Shown here: positions 1 through 13,300 of the stretch, piece after piece
Layout: every line of letters begins with the position of its first letter
How positions within the stretch are numbered: the stretch's first letter is position 1
From: an uncultured Oleiphilus sp.
GTDB taxonomy: Bacteria > Pseudomonadota > Gammaproteobacteria > Pseudomonadales > Oleiphilaceae
Length of the DNA: 64,000 bases
Assembly: GCA_913020495.1 (NCBI GenBank)
Contig: CAJWBJ010000002.1
Span: 1 to 64,000, forward strand
Direction of reading: 5' to 3'
Program-made: the position numbers and the translations under genes
The notes under the pieces: model-generated
The model's database searches: none
Seen by the model: only the letters and a program-made list of their open reading frames with translations
Told to the model about the DNA's origin: nothing

Positions 1-822
1 AGAGATTGGTTTATCAAATAACTCGCGCCGATAAGCACCAACGCCGTAATAACAGAGATTCTCATTATGAATAAATAGACTCGCCGCAACCAGTTTGCCA
101 TCCAGATAACCAAATAGAATAAAACCTTCATTGCTTTCAATAAATTCATGTTGTTTTTGCCATGTTTCCATACATCGTGTTTCTTTCCCTGAAACGGAAA
201 CATGCAAGTCTCGAAACTCTGAAATATCGATTTTTGAAATCGATTCACAATCGATTAGCTTGAAGTGCATATTCTTTTCACCCCAACGGATATCAGCTCG
301 ATAGTTTTTTCTGACATCAGCTAGTAACAAATCTTCTGATTGCTGAAGATGCAGCGTTTGCGAATAAGCAGTGACAGCTGGAAAACCTTTCTTTAAAAGG
401 TAAAGTGAAAACTCTGAAATGGAATGATTAGACTTGTCTTCTGAAAAGCTATTAAACATATCTTTATAAACAATATGATTAATTGAATTTTCTTTGGTGT
501 TCAACGTTTTTTCAAATTGTTTAATTGCGAGTTTAATGGCTCCTTTTTTTTCATCTGAAGCGGCATCATTTCGCCAAATAAGCTGTATCGGTAAACCAAA
601 ATAACTACATTCCTGATCAATCGATTCAGTGACTAAAAGTAGTAGAAGTGGCTTTTTCTTATAATGAATAATAAAGGATTTTTCTTTAAAATCATGCTGA
701 AAATAGGCTTGATAATAAGCTAAATTACCTTTTTGATATAACGGCGACAAGGATTCATCCTGATCAAGCAAGGAAGACTTATAGGTCTCAAAATTCTCTG
801 CATCTTGCGTTACGACGTCCAA
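1..822 (-). CDS. FemAB/GNAT-like acyltransferase, 3' end cut by window edge
   Basis: Not in the ORF track. My reverse-strand translation from TTG at 822 is open to base 1 (LDVVTQDAENFETYKSSLLDQDESLSPLYQKG...ETRCMETWQKQHEFIESNEGFILFGYLDGKLVAASLFIHNENLCYYGVGAYRRELFDKPIS). AGGAG lies just upstream, overlapping the stop of the preceding gene. Confidence 0.7.
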   Translation of the reverse strand, partial: MDVVTQDAENFETYKSSLLDQDESLSPLYQKGNLAYYQAYFQHDFKEKSFIIHYKKKPLLLLLVTESIDQECSYFGLPIQLIWRNDAASDEKKGAIKLAIKQFEKTLNTKENSINHIVYKDMFNSFSEDKSNHSISEFSLYLLKKGFPAVTAYSQTLHLQQSEDLLLADVRKNYRADIRWGEKNMHFKLIDCESISKIDISEFRDLHVSVSGKETRCMETWQKQHEFIESNEGFILFGYLDGKLVAASLFIHNENLCYYGVGAYRRELFDKPIS

Positions 823-831
823 TTCCCGCTC

Positions 832-2133
832 CTAACTTCGCACTTTAAAAATTGGTTTTAAATACTCACCTTTGAAATGCTCATCAATATTACCCTTTTC
901 GCAAACTTGCTTAACGAGCTGCATAGCTGGCTTATATACATTAAGTAAAGTTTCTACATCCGCTAATGTATGTGCGTAATTTAAATTATGAGTACCTGTG
1001 ATTAAGATGCCATGACGATAACACTCTTGCAAAAAAAGACTCTTTAACTCTAAAGATGAATACTGTTTATGAGCTTTAACATTCAATAAGGTCCAGGCTG
1101 GATCACCCTGAATATCAAATAAATCACTCACGCCCAGCTGTAGGATTAACGAGTTCACATCGTCTTTTAGCTGAAGCCCCTTCAATCTATTCTTATCACA
1201 AACATTTTCTTTTACTATTTTGTTGATGCACGCTTTAGCTGCAGACAAAGATAAGGCTTCACCGCCAAAGGTTCCTGAAAAGAAAATATCATCCATCTTA
1301 GACATGATTTCCTCGCAACCCACAATAGCAGACAAAGGAAAGCCATTAGCCATACCTTTTCCAAAGGTTGCCAAATCAGGAGTCACACCAAATAATCTCT
1401 GAGCACCGCCTATGTCAAAGCGAAATCCGGTAATCATTTCGTCAAAAATTAAAACTGCACCATACTTTTTACATAGATCTTTTACACCCTGAAGAAAGCC
1501 TGTTTTCGGCAAGGTAAAAGTCATAGGTTCCAAAATAACAGCAGCTAACTTATTTGGATGGTTTTCAAAAACCATTTCTAGTGATGCTAAGTCATTATAA
1601 GTAAAGGTATGAGTTAATTCTTTAATCGCCTGAGGCACACCTAAATCACGACTTGTGGTGCCAATATACCAATCCTGCCAACCATGGTATCCACACGTAG
1701 CAACATGCTCCTTGCCGGTATAAGCTCTCGCTAATCGGATAGCCGCAGACGTTGCATCGGTCCCATTTTTTGCAAAGCGAACTTGCTCTGCACAGGGAAT
1801 CAAACCCACCATCAATTCAGCTAATTCTTGCTCGAGTAGTGTTGAAAGTGAAAAACTGACGCCCTTTGAAAGCTGTTCTTTAACGGCCTCATCTACTTCA
1901 GCGTCTTGATAGCCCAAGCTTATTGCTAATAAACCGCTAATAAAGTCCAGATATTCATTCCCATCAATGTCTTTTACACGACTTCCTTTACCTTGATCCA
2001 AGAAAAGTGGAGATACTTTTTCTGGCAATGCATATCTACTTTTGCTAAATGTTTGTGACCCTGTAGGAATTAGCGCTAAAGCTTTTTCTAAATAATAATT
2101 TGAGTTGCGATAGCGTGCTGTAAGGTCGTTCAT
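832..2133 (-). CDS. Class-III aminotransferase, glutamate-1-semialdehyde aminomutase-like
   Basis: PLP fold motifs: GTDATSAAIRLARAYTGKEHV, LIFDEMITGFRF, FGKGMANGFPLSAIVG. Confidence 0.85.
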   Translation of the reverse strand: MNDLTARYRNSNYYLEKALALIPTGSQTFSKSRYALPEKVSPLFLDQGKGSRVKDIDGNEYLDFISGLLAISLGYQDAEVDEAVKEQLSKGVSFSLSTLLEQELAELMVGLIPCAEQVRFAKNGTDATSAAIRLARAYTGKEHVATCGYHGWQDWYIGTTSRDLGVPQAIKELTHTFTYNDLASLEMVFENHPNKLAAVILEPMTFTLPKTGFLQGVKDLCKKYGAVLIFDEMITGFRFDIGGAQRLFGVTPDLATFGKGMANGFPLSAIVGCEEIMSKMDDIFFSGTFGGEALSLSAAKACINKIVKENVCDKNRLKGLQLKDDVNSLILQLGVSDLFDIQGDPAWTLLNVKAHKQYSSLELKSLFLQECYRHGILITGTHNLNYAHTLADVETLLNVYKPAMQLVKQVCEKGNIDEHFKGEYLKPIFKVRS

Positions 2134-2146
2134 AGTTGTCTATTTT

Positions 2147-2905
2147 CTACTGGCAGGTTTCATTGCGAATTTTGTGCTGATTCATTGAACTTAACTCTGG
2201 GTTTTCTTCTAAAAAAACCAATATATCATTTAGTTCAAACATCTGATTCTTGGGGTATAACGCTGAAAAAATTTCACTCACCAATTTAAAATCTTCAGGG
2301 TAATCAACAGTCCAACGATGTGCAGATAAGTCTGTAGGATGGATATAAAACCCTTGCTTCTCTTTGGTGAGATTGTTTCGGATATAAGTCGTCACATGCT
2401 CTCGATCATAATCACTTTTAACTTCTTGCTCTGCTACTTCAAGTGCATCCCAAGTAAATATTTCCATATCCAAGCCATCAGGTAATGATGGAGGATAACA
2501 GTTACTGGTGTAAACTTTATCTGAAGATAAGTGCTGAGAAATAACCTTATCAATAATCTTAGGCGATACCAAAGGACAATCACCAGTTAAACGTACTACA
2601 TGTTCTGGCTGATATGTTTTTGCAGCCTGATAAAAACGATTTAGAACATCATTAAGACTTCCGCGAAAACATGGTACATTCACCTTTTTACAAAGTTCTT
2701 CAATGGCTGAATCTTCGTCTCCATCACTGGTAGCAACTAAAACCAGGTCAATTTTCTTTACTTGCTGAAGGCGTTCTAATTGCCTTTCTAGCATAGGTTT
2801 ACCCAAAAGCGGTTTAAGCACTTTACCCGGTAAACGTGAAGAAGACATTCTGGCTTGGAGAATTGCCAACACTTTGACCTCTTTATTCAAGCGGCGATCC
2901 TCCAT
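2147..2905 (-). CDS. SpsF/NeuA-like cytidylyltransferase family protein
   Basis: N-terminal AILQARMSSSRLPGKVLKPLLGKPMLERQLERL nucleotidyltransferase motif; operon context. Confidence 0.85.
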   Translation of the reverse strand: MEDRRLNKEVKVLAILQARMSSSRLPGKVLKPLLGKPMLERQLERLQQVKKIDLVLVATSDGDEDSAIEELCKKVNVPCFRGSLNDVLNRFYQAAKTYQPEHVVRLTGDCPLVSPKIIDKVISQHLSSDKVYTSNCYPPSLPDGLDMEIFTWDALEVAEQEVKSDYDREHVTTYIRNNLTKEKQGFYIHPTDLSAHRWTVDYPEDFKLVSEIFSALYPKNQMFELNDILVFLEENPELSSMNQHKIRNETCQ

Positions 2906-3771
2906 AATGATGGATCAATCAAATGGGTGTCTTCATTGGCAATATCATACCAGTCCTCAACATTTAACACCGTTGTACTTGTTGTAATCGTTTCCTGCCA
3001 TTGCTTTGCATTACAAGCCCCAACGACCACATAGTCGGCATCAGACTGATTCATAACAAACCCAAGTGCCGCCTGCTGCGCACTAAAACCTAAATCTTGA
3101 GCTTTTTGATGAAAGCGTTTTAGCAAGTTCTGGTGTAAATTAAAATAAGCCGGTATTTTTTCTTGTGGCATGAGCAACAGACCTTGAAGATATACACTTC
3201 TCGTATGGATCTCTACACCGAGTTTTTTAGCTTTTTTGAGTACGCAAGAATGAATCATTCTTTGATCAAAGAGATTTAAAGGTAACTGCACAAGATCAAT
3301 ATCATAGTTATCCAGGATCATATCAAGTGACTCAGGGGTATAGACTGACACACCAATTTTTTGCACAAGCCCCCTGCTCCTTAACGATTTCATTGCCCGC
3401 CAAACAACAGGCCCCTGTTCACAAAGCAGATCTTCAGCGCGATGAATTAATAAACCATAAACAGCGCTTTGACCAATATTCTTAAGCGAAGATAAACATG
3501 AATTTTCTATCTGTCTAAAAATTTCATGTTCAACAGAATTTAAACATATATGGGGGGTTTTGGTGACAACTCTATGATTGAATGGCTCTAAGACCGCACC
3601 TAAAACTTTTTCACTTTCACCATATAAAGATGCAGTATCGAAGGTATCAATATTATTCATTTTTGACACTTGAATAATTTCTTTCACATCATTCAGGCAA
3701 ACTTGTCCCTGTGTATTAGATACACCATAAGACAAACCAAACTGCACTGTACCTAAAGCTAAGTTTGCCAT
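2887..3771 (-). CDS. Aldo/keto reductase family protein
   Basis: LALGTVQFGLSYGVSN, DTASLYGESEKVLG and IGVSVYTPE motifs; overlaps the next gene by 19 nt. Confidence 0.85.
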   Translation of the reverse strand: MANLALGTVQFGLSYGVSNTQGQVCLNDVKEIIQVSKMNNIDTFDTASLYGESEKVLGAVLEPFNHRVVTKTPHICLNSVEHEIFRQIENSCLSSLKNIGQSAVYGLLIHRAEDLLCEQGPVVWRAMKSLRSRGLVQKIGVSVYTPESLDMILDNYDIDLVQLPLNLFDQRMIHSCVLKKAKKLGVEIHTRSVYLQGLLLMPQEKIPAYFNLHQNLLKRFHQKAQDLGFSAQQAALGFVMNQSDADYVVVGACNAKQWQETITTSTTVLNVEDWYDIANEDTHLIDPSLWRIAA

Positions 3772-3776
3772 TGGAC

Positions 3777-5570
3777 TTATGACGTAGAAGCAATAATCAG
3801 TTTAGATTCAGGCTCCAGCACTTCTTCTTGCCAAGTACTATTTGGATCATAAGTATTCACTAGTGCTTCAACCACCTGATTAAATTCTATCTCTGACAGA
3901 GATAGGTTGAGAATTAATGTGAACAATTTAGGCACTTGAATACCTCTGTTATAGCCCGATACGGTTCTGAAATGTACATTAACAATATCGCCTATCACCG
4001 CCATAGGCAGAACAGTCTCCGACAATGAGGCGACTGTTAAGTGATTCATAAGTTGTAATACCCGCGACCCTCTATCCGACTGTTCTTCTGCAATTTTTAT
4101 AATTGGATACAGACTTTTAGGCAACATCATATAAGCATTGAATGTAGAACGAATACCCAGAAGTTCATTCTCACTCATTTCAGAAAACCCTAACTTCGGC
4201 CCCATATCAACACTCGCAATTTTCCCATTTTCATCTCTCAAAGGAATATTATGATCAATGGCAATCGGTGTTCCCGGATAAGGATACAAGACGTAAACAT
4301 TTGCAGCCCCAGATCCAATTTGGCGATTTAACTCAATTGTTTCAAATGCATTTTCACGTGTTTCACCCGGAAAACCAATAATGTTAAAGGTTGAAACTCT
4401 AACGCCATAGTCCTGAACCATTCTTAGCCTTGATACGACATCTTCATTCTTGTATCGACGCATGATGCTCTTTCGAATACCTGCGTTACCGCTTTCAATC
4501 CCGACACTCATGGCAACACAGCCCATTTCTACAGCTAACTTTACCTTGTTCTCTTTGATAGTATTTGGCATAACAGAACAACCAAATTTCAAATCGAGCG
4601 GTTTAATTAAATCCCTCAGTTCTTCTAAATGCTCTATAGGCGGCATTAGGAAAGTATCATCAACAAACTTAAACCAAGTCGCATTGAATTTTTCTTTCAA
4701 CTCGCTTAATTGCTTATAAGTCACTTCTGGCTTTTGATACCTGAAATAATTACTTCGTCCTCCAGTCACTTCAGCGATAGTTGGATCAACACAATAAGTA
4801 CATTGCATTGGACAGCCTCTCGCTTGAGCATAAAAGGAGCCTTGATATATTTCACCGTCAAAAGGCCTAAAGAGGTGCCGTGAATCGAACAATCCCCAGT
4901 CTGGAGTTGGTAGAGTATTTAAGTCGACTCTTGGGGCTACTTCATTATGTATGTAAGGTTTTCCAGCTACTTTAAAATGCATTCCTTTTACTTGCGTATA
5001 ATCTAAACCTTGATCCATCAGGTTGAGCAATTCTGGAAAGCTCTCATCAGCCTCCCCAACGCAAGCAATGTCTATGACACCTTGATCAAGACAGTCATCC
5101 GTTGCAATCGTTGGATGAACGCCTCCTACAATCACTTTAGCTTGATAGTTCACTTGGGAAAGTAATTCAACCGCATAATCAAAGGTGGTTGTCATCGTAG
5201 ATATTGCAATAATATCAGGTTTGAAGCTGTCAATTTTTGACTGTAAGACATTCACCACTTTTACATAGGGATCATCTTTGACCAAGTCATTCATGGAGTA
5301 AGCCGTTTCTTTAAACAAGCCTTTAATTTGCTTACCTAAGAGTGATTCATCTGCAAAATCTATTTCTGGAAGAGATTGGTCGCCCGCAGTTGTATTGGAC
5401 GAGGCATCATCTTCAGTGAGTACATGCTGATCATCTGCTACTTTCAGGAAAGTGGTGTCAAAGAGCTCTACCGTGTGACCATGTTTTTTAATAATGGCGC
5501 TAAGGATAGAAATACCGGCTGGAATCCCATAATTCAAATATTTCTCGGGGTGAAAAAAAAGAACTCTCAT
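3777..5570 (-). CDS. B12-binding domain radical SAM protein
   Basis: N-terminal cobalamin-binding-like domain (IIKKHGHTVELFD, IVGGVHPT) and radical SAM CxxxCxxC (ARGCPMQCTYCVDP), IIGFPGET. Confidence 0.9.
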   Translation of the reverse strand: MRVLFFHPEKYLNYGIPAGISILSAIIKKHGHTVELFDTTFLKVADDQHVLTEDDASSNTTAGDQSLPEIDFADESLLGKQIKGLFKETAYSMNDLVKDDPYVKVVNVLQSKIDSFKPDIIAISTMTTTFDYAVELLSQVNYQAKVIVGGVHPTIATDDCLDQGVIDIACVGEADESFPELLNLMDQGLDYTQVKGMHFKVAGKPYIHNEVAPRVDLNTLPTPDWGLFDSRHLFRPFDGEIYQGSFYAQARGCPMQCTYCVDPTIAEVTGGRSNYFRYQKPEVTYKQLSELKEKFNATWFKFVDDTFLMPPIEHLEELRDLIKPLDLKFGCSVMPNTIKENKVKLAVEMGCVAMSVGIESGNAGIRKSIMRRYKNEDVVSRLRMVQDYGVRVSTFNIIGFPGETRENAFETIELNRQIGSGAANVYVLYPYPGTPIAIDHNIPLRDENGKIASVDMGPKLGFSEMSENELLGIRSTFNAYMMLPKSLYPIIKIAEEQSDRGSRVLQLMNHLTVASLSETVLPMAVIGDIVNVHFRTVSGYNRGIQVPKLFTLILNLSLSEIEFNQVVEALVNTYDPNSTWQEEVLEPESKLIIASTS

Positions 5571-5650
5571 AACAGCACCTACTTTTTATACTTTTAACTT
5601 AAAGATTACGTTACTAATTTATATCGGCTAAGATCACAAAAGCTTTATAG

Positions 5651-7827
<2,177 letters not shown>

Positions 7828-8373
7828 TTACTGTACTGAAGGTTCTTTAAAAGCTTTAACTACAGCAACAAAACCTGTCGTTACACGCGATAAATAATGT
7901 AATTCAAAACGTTCCATTAACTTGGGTAACCACCACTCAAGTGGTTGGAAATCACGACCTGCTTTTGCATCATCATTTGCACTCGTCGATTCTGGCTGCA
8001 CAGTATTAATGGATATAAAGGCCATTTTTGTTGTTAATCTCTTGATGTCATCCAAGACGCCATCAATACAGTCTTTTTCGACTGCATCCAATACGTCAAG
8101 ACAGATGACCATTTCGGCCGCTTTAGGTGCATCAACAAACTTTTCAACGGCAGGGTCATAAAGCTGAACATCCATATCATGATCCAGCTCCAGATTTTGA
8201 GGCACCTCCCCTAATCCAGAGCCATAATCCAACAATGTGTTAATAGAATTGGCATTACATAACTCCGAAACCATCGGTGCAAAAATTAACGATGCACTAC
8301 CATAAGCTGGGCACTCTTTATGCACTTGTTTTTGAAAATCAATATGCTTCTGAGAATATAAAATCTCACTCAT
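7828..8373 (-). CDS. Methyltransferase-like protein
   Basis: LLDYGSGLGEVP resembles SAM motif I; VICLDVLDAVE motif II-like; directly upstream of pseB. Confidence 0.6.
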   Translation of the reverse strand: MSEILYSQKHIDFQKQVHKECPAYGSASLIFAPMVSELCNANSINTLLDYGSGLGEVPQNLELDHDMDVQLYDPAVEKFVDAPKAAEMVICLDVLDAVEKDCIDGVLDDIKRLTTKMAFISINTVQPESTSANDDAKAGRDFQPLEWWLPKLMERFELHYLSRVTTGFVAVVKAFKEPSVQ

Positions 8374-8511
8374 CTTTTTTCCTTCCTGCCAAAATAAGGC
8401 AACTAGTCATTTTTTTGTCGCTTTTAGCGTCTATTGTGTGACATTCAATTTTCATACCACTTCCATATGTCACTCTTTTAAGCTAAGCACAGTAATAAAG
8501 ATCGTCAAGAT

Positions 8512-9132
8512 TTATGAGGATTTCCACCGTTCATAATCCGCAAGCTCATCAACATCCCACGATTCCGCTAATAATTTAAATGAATACCCCAGATTTTGGG
8601 CGTTTTGTGTTGTTTTACTTAACACTTCTCCCTGCCCCCAAATAACACCGGTAAATATGTTTGCATTAAACTTAGCCGCACCAATCAATACATAACCACC
8701 ATCTTCGGCAGGACCAATAACTAAATCGCTATTATCTAAGGCAAGACTTGCTTCATTGAGTATTGATTTTGAAATATTTGGACAATCGCTCCCCACGATA
8801 ATCACTTTTCTAAAGTGCAATAATGAACCAGATATAGCATCAGCCATTTTGTCACCCAAATTATCCCCGCGCTGTAGCTTGCAGGCGATATTATTAACTT
8901 TGGTTTTTTTGAGTACAGCGTGCATCCCCGCTTTCTCGGTTGGAATTTCGTTAAGCCACAACTCTACTCCCCCAAAATTTGACAAGATAAGCTTATCGAG
9001 CACTTCATTCATCAACGTTATATGAACTTGAAGGGCTTGTTCATCACCTATTGAACGCGCAAGGCGTGTTTTTACATTTCCAAGTACTGGCCATTTAGCA
9101 AATTGTATAATTAATAAGTCATTCACTTTCAT
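8512..9132 (-). CDS. DUF2064/TIGR04282-type GT-A family protein
   Basis: FAKWPVLGNVKTRLARSIGDEQAL, VIIVGSDCPNIS, GPAEDGGYVLIG. Confidence 0.8.
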   Translation of the reverse strand: MKVNDLLIIQFAKWPVLGNVKTRLARSIGDEQALQVHITLMNEVLDKLILSNFGGVELWLNEIPTEKAGMHAVLKKTKVNNIACKLQRGDNLGDKMADAISGSLLHFRKVIIVGSDCPNISKSILNEASLALDNSDLVIGPAEDGGYVLIGAAKFNANIFTGVIWGQGEVLSKTTQNAQNLGYSFKLLAESWDVDELADYERWKSS

Positions 9133-9248
9133 TTTCCGTCATAAATTCAACAAGTAAGTTGTTTGAACGTGAGATATCTATACTTTTTAACTATACTCGA
9201 ATAAAACGCATCAAAGCATATGCACAAGTAATTAATATAGAAACCAAA

Positions 9249-10376
9249 ATGACACTATTAAACAAGTCCTCATGTGAGTGGCAAGAAAATTTTAAAGAAA
9301 TACAGTGCTATCAAAATAATGAAGTTAAACCTGTTCTTCACCGTTTACTGAAGGATGAGTATTTCTTATCCGTTTTTACCCATTTATTTTCTTCATTTAA
9401 TGTACCACTTGGAAGCCAACTAAAAGAACTTTCTAAGATTGATAAAGTCTCTGATTTACAAGACTGGGTTGAAGCAAGCATTTTTCCTCTGATTGAACAA
9501 CGTTATGAACAGTTTACTGTCACAGGTTTATCTGATCTTGATCCAAGTAATAGTTATATTTTCGTATCTAATCATCGCGATATCGTGATGGACCCATTAC
9601 TACTGAACAAAGCCTTGCGTGCAGATTCATTTTCAACCGCGAACTGCGCAATTGGTGATAACCTTCTTCAACACCCTACTGCTAATGACCTTGCTTTATT
9701 AAACAGGTGCTTCAAGATTTTTCGCTCAATAAAATCTCCCCGAGCTATTTTGAAAGCTATGAAAATACAGTCTTCATATATCCAGTATTTACGGTTTAAT
9801 AAACATGAAAATATTTGGATTGCCCAAAAGGAAGGCCGAGCTAAGGATAACATTGATAAAACCAATCCTGCTCTAATTAAAATGCTCGGACTGGCGAAAC
9901 CAAAAAACAACACTACCCATGATTATTTAACTCACCTTAATATCGTCCCGGTGAGTTTTTCATATGAGTGGGATCCTTGTGATATTGATAAATCTATAGA
10001 GTTAGCTGCTCAAAACGAAAATTCAAACTACATGAAAGATAAGTTCGATGACTTCATCGCAGCTAAAAAAGGCCTAGAAGGATACAAGGGGAAAATTCAT
10101 ATTCATTTTGGTCAGCCTGTTTCTTCCAACGGTGAGCAGGAGCTTAATCACAAAATAGCAGCTGAGAAAATTGATCTGTCAATACACAAAAATTACAAAC
10201 TATTTCCTGTAAATTACGCTGCGTTCAAAAAATTAAATAGAGACTTACCTGACAACTGCCCGTTTAATAAACAAGAAATTAATGCTGCACATAAAATTTT
10301 GGAAGATCGACTAGAGGGCGTAAATGAAGAAATTTCTAGGCGGGTATACCATGCATATGCTCAAGCACTTAACTAG
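9249..10376 (+). CDS. Glycerolipid acyltransferase (PlsC/PlsB-like)
   Basis: FVSNHRDIVMDPLLLN (HX4D-type motif). Track start is TTG 9159; in-frame ATG at 9249 seems as likely. Confidence 0.7.
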   Translation: MTLLNKSSCEWQENFKEIQCYQNNEVKPVLHRLLKDEYFLSVFTHLFSSFNVPLGSQLKELSKIDKVSDLQDWVEASIFPLIEQRYEQFTVTGLSDLDPSNSYIFVSNHRDIVMDPLLLNKALRADSFSTANCAIGDNLLQHPTANDLALLNRCFKIFRSIKSPRAILKAMKIQSSYIQYLRFNKHENIWIAQKEGRAKDNIDKTNPALIKMLGLAKPKNNTTHDYLTHLNIVPVSFSYEWDPCDIDKSIELAAQNENSNYMKDKFDDFIAAKKGLEGYKGKIHIHFGQPVSSNGEQELNHKIAAEKIDLSIHKNYKLFPVNYAAFKKLNRDLPDNCPFNKQEINAAHKILEDRLEGVNEEISRRVYHAYAQALN

Positions 10377-13300
10377 TCTAAATCAGCTAGTAAACCCGGC
10401 TTTTTAATGCCAAATCCTTGAGAGTGATCAACACCTATGTCTTTTAAAACATCTAAAATATCGTAATTCTCAACATATTCTGCCACCGTTTTCATCCCCA
10501 TAAAGTGAGCAAGCTCATTAATCGACTTAACCAAGGCCTTATCTTGATCATTCGTTGCCAAGTTACGAATAAATATGCCATCAATCTTAATAAAATCAAC
10601 GGGAAGCTTTTGTATATATGCGTAAGAGGATAAGCCTGAACCAAAATCATCCAATGAGAATTTGCATCCAGTTTGTTTTAGAACGCGAATAAATTCAGTT
10701 GCATCGGCCAAATTAGTTATGGCTGCAGTTTCAGTAATTTCAAAACAAATCATTTCAGGCGGAACCGAACTCGCTGCAAATTCGCCTAAAATAAATTCAA
10801 GAAATGTATCATCGCTCATTGAATTACCGGACAAATTAATGGAAAAACCATCTGATTTAGCCACAACAGCAGAGTGAGACTCCATCCACTCAAGTGTATT
10901 TCGAATAACCCAGCGATCTACTTTTGCCATTCTACCAAAATGCTCAGCGGCCTCAATAAGCATTCCTGGCGGTAAAATTTGCCCCTCATAACGAACACCT
11001 AATAATATCTCATAGTGCGATAACGCATTTTCTACTGGGCTAATTGGCCTAATTTCCTGACACCTTAATGTTAACAGCTCATCTAAATCCTGATCTAAAC
11101 GCTGCGCCCATTGAAGCATTTCATCCCGCTTTTGCTGATCTTTATCCTGCTCTTGATATTGAACGACTCGATTTCGACCTTGATTTTTCGCTCCTTCACA
11201 CGCTAAGCCGGCTTTACGCATAATAGAGTCATATGAATCCACCTCAATATCAAAAGCAACAACACCAATACTCACGGTGCTCGTAATTAGGTGATCTTCC
11301 CATTGATATGATTCACTCTGGACATCCTGACAAATATTTTTTGCAATTGAATTGGTAGTTTCTTGAGAGCAATCTGACAAAATCATACCAAACTCATTCC
11401 CACCTAAACGCCCACAAAATGAACCGTCATTACCATGTTTACGCACTATTTCGGCCACATGTTTTAATAAGGCATCCCCAGCATGATGACCATAATTTGT
11501 ATTGGCTATATTAAATTTATCAAGATCTATATATAGAAGCGCCGTTTTGGTTTTATTCGTCACCGCCCCCGCAATACTTTGCTCTAATGCACGCTCAAAC
11601 GCTTGTCTATTTAACAAACCGGTTAACAAGTCACAATTTGACTGACTCGAAAGCTCTTCATAAACAGATTGCACCATTTGGTGAAGGCCTTGATCCACAA
11701 GAGGCACTTCATCATGCTCAACAAAGCTTGCTTTGTTCTCTTTGAATAAAGAGATTAATTCAGCCAAGCTAACATCTTCGTCTTTCATTCCCTGGCTATC
11801 AACAAAAACAAACCTAAAAGATTCACTACCTGACCAAGCTAAACGTAAACAGCGGGTTTTATCATCATCTCTTTTTAATTCAACCCAATCGCCTATTTTC
11901 ATAGAAACAATTCGTTTATGCCAGTAACCACTCAGAGATTCCTCAGAACCTGAAGGCTGTAGATCCTCAAGATCCTTCTCTGCCTTTTCAAACGGCCACT
12001 CATAACTTTCGACTTTAACCAGCAATGGATCGACATCATTAAACAAACAATCTTCTAACCTGTTCAGAATTGCCTTAAAGCCTGTAGGGCCTACAATTTC
12101 AAGCTCTTTAGTCACCATCTCCATCAAAGAAGGTGCCTCTAACTCCATTTCTAACTCTAAAGCCCACTGATCAACACTCTCAGAATTATCACCTAACCAG
12201 TCCATTAATTGTTCGACTACGTTAAAAACCTCTTTATACGCATCACTGTCATAGCCATCACGAATGATTGTGAGCGTTAAATGTTCACGCCAGCCACCTT
12301 TATCTAACAGCTCTAAAAGAACTACAGGGACTGTCTGATTTGCGAGTAATTCATTTAAGTCTTTTACTATTTTATGTCTTGCCTCAGCTATTTTTTGCTT
12401 GCCTTCATAAGTTCTGGCAATACGTTCAGAGTTGCGTTTATAAGCGAGAGATTGCCTTTCAAGCAGCTCATCTAACTCGTTCACAATTTGATCAATCGCC
12501 CCTTCATCTTCATCAAAATTTTTGATTAAACGATCAATACATTTATCCAAAACTTTTTCTAATCGTTTGTTTCCAGAGCGATCATTCGCGGCAAGCTTTG
12601 CTAATTTGTTTAGCATTTGACGTGCAGGATGCTTAACATCAGAAAAGAAACTATTATCACTAAGAACAACTTTAAGAATCGTAAGCTTAAGTTTTTCCAG
12701 CCACTTTTTCAGAAGCCCACTGACACCAATTTGTTCGACAACTGCGTCAAAAAATCGATCAGTGACATCAATCATCTCTGACTCTTGTGAACCAATCGAG
12801 TCTTTACCTATTTTAGCTTCATTTAAACTCGACTCAATCCAGTGACGTAAACTCTGTTTTTCATGAGAGACTGAAGTGTCTCCATAGGTTTTTTGTAATT
12901 CAGAAATCGTTGTCACTAACTGAGATGATTGAAAAGGCACCACATTTTCAGTCAGAGTCTGGTTTTCAGGATCATTCGAGCTCTTTGCTAGATAGCCTCC
13001 TGAAGATACTGTCGCATTTAGACGAGAAAGCGAATTTAGCGTTGAAAGCTGAACAGCACTATTCGCATGCATTTGATTAGCACTCATGCCAAGCTCATGC
13101 CCATAATCAAAGCTATCTGGTTCATCCATATTTTGAACTTGAGGCGTTACTTCAGCGGAGGTTTGTTGATTTTGAACCTGATCAGCTCTAGTAACCTTAC
13201 TATTCGATTTATTTTTCGGTGGCAGCGCTTGGGCTTCTTGCTTATAAACCAACCCTGCTTTCTGAGCTTCTCGCTCAAGTGATTCATATAATACCTTTAA

